Part shown: positions 34,101 through 40,478 of the stretch, piece by piece
How the letters are laid out: every line of letters starts with the position of its first letter
How positions within the stretch are numbered: position 1 is the stretch's first letter
DNA from: Elusimicrobiota bacterium
GTDB taxonomy: Bacteria; Elusimicrobiota; Elusimicrobia; Elusimicrobiales; UBA9959
Direction of reading: 5' to 3'
Length of the DNA stretch: 40,478 nt
Assembly: GCA_003482905.1 (NCBI GenBank)
Contig: DMXM01000009.1
Location: 2,128 to 42,605, forward strand
Position numbers and translations under genes: made by a program
The notes under the pieces: model-generated
The model's input: only the letters and a program-made list of their open reading frames with translations
Database searches by the model: none
Told to the model about the DNA's origin: nothing

Positions 34101-37100
34101 TCCGCGCCAGTGCCCGTGCGGCGCACGGTTATGCCGGTCAGCTGCGCTCCGTTGCCGGACGGCGTTATAACCAGTTTGGCGAAAGAAAACCGCTGACCCT
34201 GCGTTATAGTTCCGGGCGCCTGGTTATAGGCGGCTATGGCCATTGAAAGCGGTATGGTCTGCGTTGAGCCCAGCGCGGTGTAATCCGTGGCCACGCCGGA
34301 GCCGTTTATGGCCCTCACCCTGGCAAAATAAATCTTATTGGCCTCAATGCCGGTAAACAGCGCGTTGTCCAGCACGGTGGAAGACGACGCCGTCAGCGGG
34401 GCAAAATCCGACATAGTGGAGATCTCGGCCATATAAACCGTACCCGGCGCGTTGCCCGCCGCTCCATAGTTGGCCCGCAGGGAATTGGTCAGCACGTCGC
34501 TGAAATCCAGCGCGGCCGGCTGCGCGGCCCTGGAGTAAGTGGAAACCGCCGCCGTATAAGCCTCGCCGTTGGCGTTGAAAGCGGCCACTTTGTAGTAGTA
34601 CCGCGCGTTGGGTGACAGCGCCATCGCCAGGTAGGAGAGCGGCCCCGTCCCCGGGTTGGACCCCAGCGTGTCCTTTATGTAATAGCTGGCTCCGTTCAGG
34701 CTCTCGTATACCCTGAAACCGGACTCATCGGCTGAATTGTCGTTCCACAGCACGTTCAGCCGGTCGGTGGAAGCCGCGTCCGGATAGGCCAGGCTTATAC
34801 CCGAAGGCGGCGCCGGGGCCGGCAGTGTAACAGAGGACGGCAGAACGGTCCAGGCGGTTTCAAGCGGGGTTGAATTGCGGTTCCTGGCCCTGGCCCTGAA
34901 ATAGTAGGTAGTCCCCGCCAACAGGCCGTTGAACTGGTAGGAGTTGGACGCCACCCACGGGGAACTGGCCGTGTTGAAGCTGAAATCGGAAGAGGAGGAG
35001 GCTACTGCGAAGTATTCGGTGCCGGGGTCCGGGTTGCCGGACTTGCCCCAGTTGACGGTCACGGAGTTGCCGGTGCGCGCGTATTCGGCGGCGGGCTGGC
35101 CCGGCTCGGCGGCGCGGGTGTACTCGCCGTAAAGCTGCGCTTTGGCTGTTTCCACACCGGAAGTATTGCGGGCCCGCGCCCTGATATAATAGCGCGTGTT
35201 GGACGCCAGCCCGGCAAACACATAACTCGCTATGTCGTTTATCCAGCCGGAACTGGCCGTAAGCACCGAGTAATCGCTGAGTTCGGAGATCTCCGCCAGG
35301 TAAGGTGTGCCCGCGGCATTGGTATTCACCCAGCGCGCGTTGACGCTGGACACATACACGTCCGCCGGCACAAGGCCAGGCGCATTGGCCAGGGTCTGCG
35401 TGGACGGCAGCACTATCCAGTTGCCCGCCCCGTAAGGCGCCTCCACGCCGGCCGAATTGCGGGCCTTCACGCGGAAATAATAGGTGGACCCGGCGGCAAG
35501 CGAAGGCGAAGAAAAAGCCCAGGAACTGCGCCCGACAGCCCACAGGCTTGAGTCCTCAACGCTGGCGAAATTGGCCGAATCTTTGCCGGAGCGCTGCACA
35601 TTATACTGCGTCCAGGCGGAGTTGCTCCCGGTGGTCCAGAATACGGTGACGCTGGTGGCGTTTACTATATAGGAAGCGGCCGAAACGCCGGGGTCCTGCG
35701 CCAGCGTAGAGGCCGGCAGCGCCGGTGAAACATAAGCCGTGGCCGCGTCGGCCTCGTTAAGCGCTTTAACCCGGAAGTACCAGGTGGTATTGGGCGCCAG
35801 AGAAGCTATTTCCGCCCAGTAATTTTTGGTGGCGCTTGAAACCGGCGTGCCGGTAAAATCCGAAGCTGTGCTGATATCGGCCGTATATCGCGTATAAGAA
35901 GGGTTGCCGTTGTCCCCCCAGGTAACGCTCATTGACGTAACCCAAAGCGAAACAAAAGCCGGATTTACCGGCGCGGCCGCCGCCGTCAGCGCGCCGGCCG
36001 CGGCCGAATAAGCCGAATCCAGGCCGTTGCCGTTAGTCGCCTTTATGCGGCCGTAATGGTAAGTGTTGGGCGTCAGCGCGGCATAATAGGCCGGCGAGGC
36101 CAAAGTAACCGACGAAGCCAGCAGCGGAGAAAAACCCGGGCTGACAGTGGAGATCTCCGCGGTGTAGACGGTGCCGCCCGGGTTGCCGTTGGCGTTCCAT
36201 TGCAGCTGGGAGGTTGTGGAGCTTACCTGCGCAAAAGCCTGGGCGTTTGGCACGGCCGCGCGTGTATAAAGCGCTTCGGTATTTGATATAGCGGAATTGC
36301 CGCCGGCCGCTGAATAGGCCATAACCCGGTAGTAATAGCTGGTATTAGGGGGCAGACCGGTGTCCATGTACTCGGTGGTATTCACGCTTAAGTTCAGCAC
36401 CGGTGAGAAGCCTGCCCCGTCCGGAGCGCGCTCCAGCGTAAAGCCGGTCTCGTTGGTTGAATTATCCAGCCATTTAATATGCAGCCGGTCGGTCTGCGCC
36501 GAAAGCACCCCATCCAGGTCCACCGCCAGGCCCGTTGGGGCATTGGGCGGCACCGGCGTGCGGGTGGAGATCACCACCGTGAATGTGGACAGGGCCGGCG
36601 CCAGGCTGTTCAAGCCTTCATCCATGGCGGCGTTCCTGGCCTTCACCCTGAAATAGTACGTGACGTTCTGCGTAAGCCCGGTGAAAAGATTTGACGTGGC
36701 CGTTATCCAGCCGGCAGTTGAAATAGCTGTATAAGGGCTTGAGGCGGTTGCGATCTCAGCCCAGAACTCGGTGCCGCCGGGATTATTGTTTAGGTTCCAG
36801 TTGAACTGCGCCTGGCCGGCCAGCACATTGGAAAGCGCCGCGCCGCCGGGCACATTGGCGTATGTGCGGGTATTGGGCAGGTTGGTCCAGACGCTTTCCA
36901 CAAGGGAGGCGTTCCTGGCCTTGACGCGGAAATAATAAAATGTGTTGGGCGTAGTTGTAAAACCGGTGATTAAAGTCGCTACCCAGCCGGAATTAGTTAC
37001 ATTTTGCGTAAAACCGGAATCCGTTGCCCTTTCGGCGTAGTAATTGGTGCCCGCGCCGTTGCCATTGGCCCCCCACTGCGCGGTAACGGACCCGCTTGAA

Positions 37101-40100
37101 ACAAAAGCGTGGCCCAGCGACGACGGCGCATTGGGCAGCGTGGACTTTAACGGGAAATATCCCAAGGACGATTCATTGGAGGGGACAGCCTGCTCCCGCG
37201 CCTTACCGCGGAAATAATACTGTGTGCTTATATCCAGCCCGCCGAAAGTATAAAAAGTCGTACTCTGGCTAAGCCAGCCGGTATTAGCCAGCCCGCCGGT
37301 GAAGGCGGAATTAGTGGAACGCTCTATATACCATTCCACCGAGCCGGCCGGGGAGCCGCCGTCGGTCCAGTTAACGGTGATCTGGCTGGAGAGGGCGGTA
37401 TAAGAGGAATAAACCGGCCACATCACTTTAGTCCTGGCTGAACCAAGCCCTACCCAGGGGGTGGGGGTGCCGTCCGCATTGACAGCGGCCGCCCTGGCAT
37501 AATAAGTGGTCATCGGTGAGAGAGAAAAGAGAGGCGCTGGGTTCAGTCCGAACCGCCAGAAGGCGGCCAGGTTGTTTCCCTGAAAAGCGTATATATAACC
37601 GCCCGAGCCGGGGTAGACCAGAGAGCCTCCGCTATTTACAACTCCCGGAGCGGAGGTCATACTGGCCCAAATATTGCCGGATATGGAATAGCGCCAGAAG
37701 GCGGTGGCGCCGTTGCCCTGGAAAGCGTATATATCATCGCCCGAACCGGGGTAGACCAGAGAGCCTCCGCTATTTACAACTCCCGGAGCGGAGGTCATAC
37801 TGGCCCAAATATTGCCGGATATGGAATAGCGCCAGAAGGCGGTGGTGGTGTTTCCCTGAAAAGCATAAATATAATCCCCGGAACCGGGATAGACCAGCGA
37901 GCCGCCGCCATATACGCCTCCCGGAGCGGCGGTCATATTGGCCCAATTATTGCCGGATATGGAATAGCGCCAGAAGGTGGTGGTGGTGTTTCCCGGAAAA
38001 GCATAAATATAATCCCCGGAACCGGGATAGACCAGCGAGCCGCCGCTACTTACAAGTCCCGGAGCGGAGGTCATACTGGCCCAAATATTGCCGGATATGG
38101 AATAGCGCCAGAAGGCGGTGGCGCCGTTGCCCTGGAAAGCGTATATATAATCACCCGAGCCAGGGTAGACCAGAGCGCCGCCGCTAGTTACGGTTCCCGG
38201 AGCGGAGGTCATACTGGTCCAAATATCGCCGGATATGGAATAACGCCAGAAGGTGCTTATGCCGCCGCCCCGGAAAGCGTAAATAAAATCCCCGGAACCG
38301 GGGTAAACCAATGAACCGCCAGGATTTACGGCGCCAGGCGCACTTGCTCTGTCTGCCCAGTCCGCCAATGCAAATGCGGACGATGCTATTACTGAAAAAT
38401 CCGAAGCGGAGGCTGCCTCAAGTTTATAACCCGCTCCGGCCGGATTTCCGTTTACGTCCCAGCCAACGGTAAGACTGGTTTCAGACGGAACAGGATTTGA
38501 GGCGAAAACCGGCGGGTTCACCAGCGTAATTGTGGACCCCAGGCTCACCCAGTTGGCCGCTTCGTCCAGGGCGGGATTGGCGGACTTCACGCGGAAATAA
38601 TAAGTGGTATTAAGCGAAAGCCCGGTGAAAGTGTAATTTGTATCAGTAATCCACGGCGAGGTTGAAAAAGCCGGCGCAAAATTGGAAGTGCTGGACGCCA
38701 CAACCTTGTACGGTATATAGGAGACATTCCCGTTGGCGCCCCATTTTACCGTTGCTGAAGCGGCCCAGACCTGGTATACGGAGTCCGCCACGGCCACGGG
38801 GTCCGCCACCGGCTGGGCGGCATGCAGGGCCGCGGTGGCGGTTTCTATGCCGTATTCGTTTCTGGCTTTTACCCGGAAATAATACGTGGTCCCCAGAACA
38901 AGCGAGCTGAATACCTGTATATTCTGCGAAGTCCAGCCCGGCTGCGCCAGCCCGGCCGTAAAATCCGCATTCGTCGCCCGCTCAGGATAATACATGGTCC
39001 CCGCCGGGTTGTTATTGGCGCCCCAGGAGACCTGCAGGTAGTTTATAGCCAGCACATACTGCGCTGCGGCGGCCGCGGGCAAAGCGGCCAGCGTATAGGT
39101 TGAAATCTCGTTTGAAAAAGCCGAATACCCGCCCGTGGCGTTTTCATGCGAGCGCAGCCTGAGATAGTACAGCGTATTGGGCGAAAGCCCGGCCATCGCG
39201 CCCGACCGCGCGCCGGCGCCCGGCTTGTCCGCCGTGACTATTAGCCCGACATCATTTGAAGCTCCGGGCACGGCGCCCGTAGAGATCCGGAAATCATCCT
39301 CGTCGTCGGAATTATCCGTGAAGCCCAGCGTTACCTGGGTGGATGAATCAGCGGTCAGGGAATCAAGAACCGGAATGCCCACGCTGCCGTAAGTTACCGA
39401 AGCCACCGAAACAACCGGAGACGAACTTCCGCCGCCCTTAAGCAATACCTTATACTGGTAATACCTGTCAGCCACGCCGTCGCGCAGCTCGTAGGGGACA
39501 GTTTCGCCGCCGGCCGGGTTAGTGAAATAGCTGGAGGATGTACCGTCCGGGCCCAGCCATGCCGTCCAAACCGCCCCGCCGGCACTGGTCCTTAACTGGA
39601 ACGCGGCGTCGGTCGGGAACGGTATATCTTCCAGCCAGTCTATTTTTCGCACGGAGTTTGAAGACGAGCCTGTGTCGTAAACGCTGGAAACAAGGCTTTT
39701 ATTCTCCGAGCTGTAGCCCTGGTAGCGCAGGGTCAGGTCGTAAAGAACCGGGCTTGTGGCAACGTCCACCGTAGTAAAACTTGAGCGCCACTGCACATAC
39801 TGCCTGGCGTCCATGCCGCTGCCAAGGCTGGCGCCGTTGTTGAATGCCTGCCAGGCTGTCCAACCACCGTCCGGCACGGCGGTATTCCCCGCCCGCGCTT
39901 CAACCGTAATATTGCCGCCGGAAGCCGGCATAAAGCTGGACCAGGAAATATCGTAATAATCAAACTGCCCGCCTGTGTCGAATACCTTTGACGTGTATAT
40001 CCCGGACACAAGCCTTGAAAGCGGCAGCCGCCAGAAAGCGGGGGTGACGTTCCCCGGGAAAGCGTAAAGAGAATCCCCGGAATCGGAATAGACAAGCGCG

Positions 40101-40478
40101 CCGCAGCCGTATACGGCCATAGGCGTATTTGGCATATTTGTCCAATTATTGCCGGTTATTGAGTAACGCCAGAAGGCGGTGGTGCTGTTTCCCTGAAAAG
40201 CGTAAATAGAATCCCCGGAACCGGGATAGACCAGCGCGCCGCCATAGGATACTGTTCCCGGCGCGGCGGTCATGGCTGCCCAATTATTGCCGGTTATTGA
40301 GTAACGCCAGAAGCCGGTGTTGTTGCCTTGTAAAGCATATATATAATCCCCACTACCGGGATAGACCAGTTTGCTGCCATAGCTTACTGTTCCCGGCGCG
40401 GCTGCCATGGTTTCCCAATTATTGCCGGTTATCGAATAGCGCCAGAAGGTGGTGCTGCCGCCCTGGAAAGCGTATATA
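28178..40478 (-). CDS. Giant secreted multidomain surface protein (partial, 5' end outside window)
   Basis: The frame is open from the right edge for at least 4,099 residues, so the N-terminus and any signal peptide are outside. In order: 46-residue repeats with GGSLVYPGSGDYIYAF...FWRYSI (propeller-like, edge to about 40030), a beta-sandwich pair (about 40020-39390), FN3 domains (39380-38400), a second set of six propeller repeats (38380-37553), about 11 more FN3 domains (37430-34250, pattern TYYFRVKARN), eleven beta modules of about 155 residues (34250-29120) with D-x-D/N-x-D loops, two FN3-like domains, and an FlgD-Ig-like C-terminus with the IYPNPF motif (about 28462-28181). The last is typical of type IX-type cargo. 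It was probably an adhesin or a surface fibre; the tandem arrays suggest rapid length change. Confidence 0.9.
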   Translation of the reverse strand, partial: IYAFQGGSTTFWRYSITGNNWETMAAAPGTVSYGSKLVYPGSGDYIYALQGNNTGFWRYSITGNNWAAMTAAPGTVSYGGALVYPGSGDSIYAFQGNSTTAFWRYSITGNNWTNMPNTPMAVYGCGALVYSDSGDSLYAFPGNVTPAFWRLPLSRLVSGIYTSKVFDTGGQFDYYDISWSSFMPASGGNITVEARAGNTAVPDGGWTAWQAFNNGASLGSGMDARQYVQWRSSFTTVDVATSPVLYDLTLRYQGYSSENKSLVSSVYDTGSSSNSVRKIDWLEDIPFPTDAAFQLRTSAGGAVWTAWLGPDGTSSSYFTNPAGGETVPYELRDGVADRYYQYKVLLKGGGSSSPVVSVASVTYGSVGIPVLDSLTADSSTQVTLGFTDNSDDEDDFRISTGAVPGASNDVGLIVTADKPGAGARSGAMAGLSPNTLYYLRLRSHENATGGYSAFSNEISTYTLAALPAAAAAQYVLAINYLQVSWGANNNPAGTMYYPERATNADFTAGLAQPGWTSQNIQVFSSLVLGTTYYFRVKARNEYGIETATAALHAAQPVADPVAVADSVYQVWAASATVKWGANGNVSYIPYKVVASSTSNFAPAFSTSPWITDTNYTFTGLSLNTTYYFRVKSANPALDEAANWVSLGSTITLVNPPVFASNPVPSETSLTVGWDVNGNPAGAGYKLEAASASDFSVIASSAFALADWADRASAPGAVNPGGSLVYPGSGDFIYAFRGGGISTFWRYSISGDIWTSMTSAPGTVTSGGALVYPGSGDYIYAFQGNGATAFWRYSISGNIWASMTSAPGLVSSGGSLVYPGSGDYIYAFPGNTTTTFWRYSISGNNWANMTAAPGGVYGGGSLVYPGSGDYIYAFQGNTTTAFWRYSISGNIWASMTSAPGVVNSGGSLVYPGSGDDIYAFQGNGATAFWRYSISGNIWASMTSAPGVVNSGGSLVYPGSGGYIYAFQGNNLAAFWRFGLNPAPLFSLSPMTTYYARAAAVNADGTPTPWVGLGSARTKVMWPVYSSYTALSSQITVNWTDGGSPAGSVEWYIERSTNSAFTGGLANTGWLSQSTTFYTFGGLDISTQYYFRGKAREQAVPSNESSLGYFPLKSTLPNAPSSLGHAFVSSGSVTAQWGANGNGAGTNYYAERATDSGFTQNVTNSGWVATLITGFTTTPNTFYYFRVKARNASLVESVWTNLPNTRTYANVPGGAALSNVLAGQAQFNWNLNNNPGGTEFWAEIATASSPYTAISTAGWITATSNLFTGLTQNVTYYFRVKARNAAMDEGLNSLAPALSTFTVVISTRTPVPPNAPTGLAVDLDGVLSAQTDRLHIKWLDNSTNETGFTLERAPDGAGFSPVLNLSVNTTEYMDTGLPPNTSYYYRVMAYSAAGGNSAISNTEALYTRAAVPNAQAFAQVSSTTSQLQWNANGNPGGTVYTAEISTVSPGFSPLLASSVTLASPAYYAALTPNTYHYGRIKATNGNGLDSAYSAAAGALTAAAAPVNPAFVSLWVTSMSVTWGDNGNPSYTRYTADISTASDFTGTPVSSATKNYWAEIASLAPNTTWYFRVKALNEADAATAYVSPALPASTLAQDPGVSAASYIVNATSVTVFWTTGSNSAWTQYNVQRSGKDSANFASVEDSSLWAVGRSSWAFSSPSLAAGSTYYFRVKARNSAGVEAPYGAGNWIVLPSTQTLANAPGLVPADVYVSSVNARWVNTNAAGTPYLAEISELSDYSVLTASSGWINDIASYVFAGLASNTRYYIRARARNTSGVETAKAQLYGEYTRAAEPGQPAAEYARTGNSVTVNWGKSGNPDPGTEYFAVASSSSDFSFNTASSPWVASNSYQFNGLLAGTTYYFRARARNRNSTPLETAWTVLPSSVTLPAPAPPSGISLAYPDAASTDRLNVLWNDNSADESGFRVYESLNGASYYIKDTLGSNPGTGPLSYLAMALSPNARYYYKVAAFNANGEAYTAAVSTYSRAAQPAALDFSDVLTNSLRANYGAAGNAPGTVYMAEISTMSDFAPLTASSSTVLDNALFTGIEANKIYFARVRAINGSGVATDYTALGSTQTIPLSMAIAAYNQAPGTITQGQRFSFAKLVITPSGNGAQLTGITVRRTGTGADADVSRAAVWLDQNADGAFQAGNDLEAGYAVFSASQAAISINRTLSAPATFFIAMTAADNYLSWPDNTIGVTITSTASFTSPNSILASMSPAPLNSGLTPIIKLADTLDIFGNNAAPVTNVSRGIYNTAFLKLTLNANRDRAYLNNITVNKLGTLGESNIAAVKVFYDANKNGTLEAAAGDSLISSGVDVFASSQVVIQLVNPSTRPVTNEVYFITLDIIDTAPLNATVGVRVANAAAFALMAGTPDSVTLAASPTDSAQPAVSDPPNTLMVTPVGMGVASIEQGGEKALLKLELTADSGNAVVTSIKVQRSSTSVDADYSKVSLYRDNPPLDEYGPSDTFISSGVFSFGQSVFSIAENITYTSTKTYFVVAAVSASANTSDKAGLSIQSGYITAISAQTAISAPFPIYSGLAVITPTVDTVVVTPDASIAPSIAYQTNADVAVLALKMQADANAADISAVVLNQAGTALDADISSVRVFKDSNGDGLFSPALDAPVSGNYGFSNGSAAVSFSSLQNITPSSVTYFVAASIAQAAVPGRTLQLRLASAGSFNILAPDLISSTFPIVSNVITLEKLPATVYVSTLNLAPASIGAGTQNIKMEKLLIRTNQSTSVMNSLSMVRAGGGDSDITGVALYWDANINATLEPSELVSSGTFSGGFLSLPFGGPAKDLSVSTKTYYVTMDISAAAAVNTVLGMSFTSLSVNSPDSVEAGRFAFAAGGVQVAEPLSQLVCVFENKLAPSATQGDSAVLVASVTLAATAYTVDWTGIDVLRTGNGYDSDAAAVKVYRDDGNGAWGGAAQETMVAQGTFAGGAANLRFSTQTVSYPVSRLYYIALDISETASPGKTLGVSIPAASYMKITDPDFAALAGFPFDSSLTVIQPTVDTLQTVPVPVSLAPLLTQGDYRRAIGKLTLRSDAHSIELSGIKFSQSGTMTDADLKEVVIYKDDGDGVFVSTQDAMIAFPAQPNGGAIQFLVSPSQIITPAPQTYWLAVSVSSTAAVGSTLSLDCANTTYLSITAPDAVDQAVFPFSFSVAGTLLDKPDTARLLVEDRAPLEADQGSAGNVMARLKLWTDIDQAVFNRLRVDLSGSVSPSDISAVKLYRDLDSNNILSPSDIMLASGTFTGGYVWLNLTSPQAISVSTRTFFVVYDVSATASINAQGRAGISGISYFDISAPDLADGAGLPFTSGGMTIKEPPAQVSISFENKASTWAVQGQMDVLMSSFTVSVSSYNAYLTQLVVGNAGSCPDSDVSVYLYADDGDRTFGGFAQETLLASAAFSGGMATLQFSPAAFNSAAPRLFYLTAGISYDAQPSKTVGFRLEAPSYVSVAAPDYLNPALVFPMATGLLEIQATSDALYAAAESLNLAPLLTQGDYRRAIGKITLQSGSNSVEVSNIRFAQTGTAGSADITELLVYKDDGDGVFVSSKDAAATLPAQISGGEVQLVFSPVQMVATAPQVYWLAVSVATEASTGGSLILTAANTAYFTISNTDVPNAGSFPLSIQTPGTLQDKPDIMRVRIENAALTSVYQGMAANPMARLKAWTDQDKAVWRRIRVDLAGNAVPSDVSAVRLYADSDGDGLFSAAADSLLASGAFGAGYAWLDLSVPQTVTVSSRTYFITYDFSGTAAIDAQAGAAVFGAAYFSLDSPDIIAGLDTFTSLFSVIRDPRVPVPPTITMRKADGSLSIQEIAYNPYETMLKFKWDGIVYQGSLEKAEYSVGPLPAASTSAWTGIGLVKDATVTGLNLIHGAAYYLSLRAKNTLGNYYSDIVSQRIVVDSYRPTMPASPASIAEGGGVKISWADAAVGPSGLAYYLIEERRGDSPVWVAVSTTAAKSLVLSQAGSTPSSIVRAAGSYFYRVSPVNNAGVAGAPTEPLKVNIGLESLAAITGVSIYPNPFDSRKARANITFTLSRASEIKVLVYDAFGGKVRVIKADGEAGTNTIYWDGSAASGGKVSKGMYLCVIKAAGDTKIIKIGVIH
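29120..31930 (-). repeat. In-frame 1,407-bp segmental duplication (three beta modules x 2)
   Basis: Two consecutive copies, about 29120-30526 and 30527-31930, each code for three beta modules. Three separate anchor points (near 29485/30892, 29971/31378 and 30485/31892) keep an offset of exactly 1,407 bases (469 codons). A 33-base stretch starting at 29971 is identical to the one at 31378. Outer boundaries are approximate. Confidence 0.85.
37553..38380 (-). repeat. Six tandem 138-bp repeats coding propeller-like blades
   Basis: Units begin at 37553, 37691, 37829, 37967, 38105 and 38243, each exactly 138 bases (46 codons). Parts of neighbouring units are identical over long stretches, which points to recent tandem duplication. 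The coded pattern is a Gly-rich SGGSLVYPGSGD strand, an IYAF strand and an AFWRYSI strand, resembling kelch-type blades. Confidence 0.95.
40028..40478 (-). repeat. Second array of 138/135-bp blade repeats, running off the window
   Basis: Units begin at 40028, 40166 and 40304 (138 bases apart) and at 40439 (135 bases later, one codon shorter). They code for the same 46-residue motif as the array at 37553. The array continues beyond the right edge, so the copy number is unknown. Confidence 0.9.

Noticed and set aside
37516..38187. 223-residue Arg/Pro-rich repeat protein on the plus strand
   Set aside because: It is the antisense reading of the 138-bp repeat array; its regular repeats come from the coding repeats on the minus strand.
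37553..38380. CRISPR-like array
   Set aside because: The 138-base units have no unique spacers of constant length, are translated in frame as 46-residue repeats and lie inside a long coding sequence.

Overview
The window reads as chromosomal DNA of a GC-rich, Gram-negative (diderm) bacterium. The best guess is a member of the Elusimicrobiota, and this is an inference. It rests on heavy use of the ATA isoleucine codon in GC-rich genes, very large exoproteins built of fibronectin type III (FN3) and other beta modules with an FlgD-Ig-like C-terminus, PorV-like barrels, and tiny lysine-rich proteins. No 16S rRNA or universal marker is present to settle it.

Layout. 1-700: a tRNA-Val(CAC) with a duplicated 3' end, and a single-domain response regulator. 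798-2430: a palindromic divergent promoter and an odd, GC-richer SDR-family protein that looks acquired. 2609-4401: a 22-residue Lys/Ala peptide and an NCS2-like permease. 4475-5728: a compact four-gene redox operon (Rieske, glutaredoxin, ferredoxin:thioredoxin-reductase-like, Rieske). 5796-7851: a small duplicated-motif protein, an alpha/beta hydrolase and dapB. 7964-13344: housekeeping genes comprising a GAF/HD-GYP signalling protein, rsmI, a YwlE-like phosphatase, glyA with a structured leader, mtnP and cdd. 13364-17314: an accB-like protein lacking the biotin-acceptor lysine, a zinc-ribbon/TPR membrane protein, accC and rfaE2. 17369-19724: a serine-palmitoyltransferase-like enzyme and a YghO-like acyltransferase, a possible sphingolipid pair. 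19770-21400: an HD-GYP protein and a response regulator.

21368-40478 (all minus strand) is the accessory and most unusual part. It begins at the right edge with the 5'-truncated gene of a giant secreted protein (at least 4,099 residues): beta-propeller repeats, about 15 FN3 domains, eleven 155-residue beta modules and an FlgD-Ig-like C-terminus. There follow a PorV-like outer-membrane barrel fused to TPRs, a natural fusion of the FliF C-terminal region with FliG middle and C domains, a long coiled-coil protein, a sensor histidine kinase and a nucleotidyltransferase-like protein. The FliF-FliG fusion stands without any other flagellar gene in view and beside a secretion-type barrel and its likely substrate. 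It is the strongest candidate for an undescribed envelope system.

Regulatory signals are unusual. At least four genes have a TATAAT-like -10 box only 6-7 nt before the start codon and no usable Shine-Dalgarno, which suggests leaderless mRNAs. Other genes have normal AGGAG-type sites. All functional calls come from reading motifs by eye; no database search was run.
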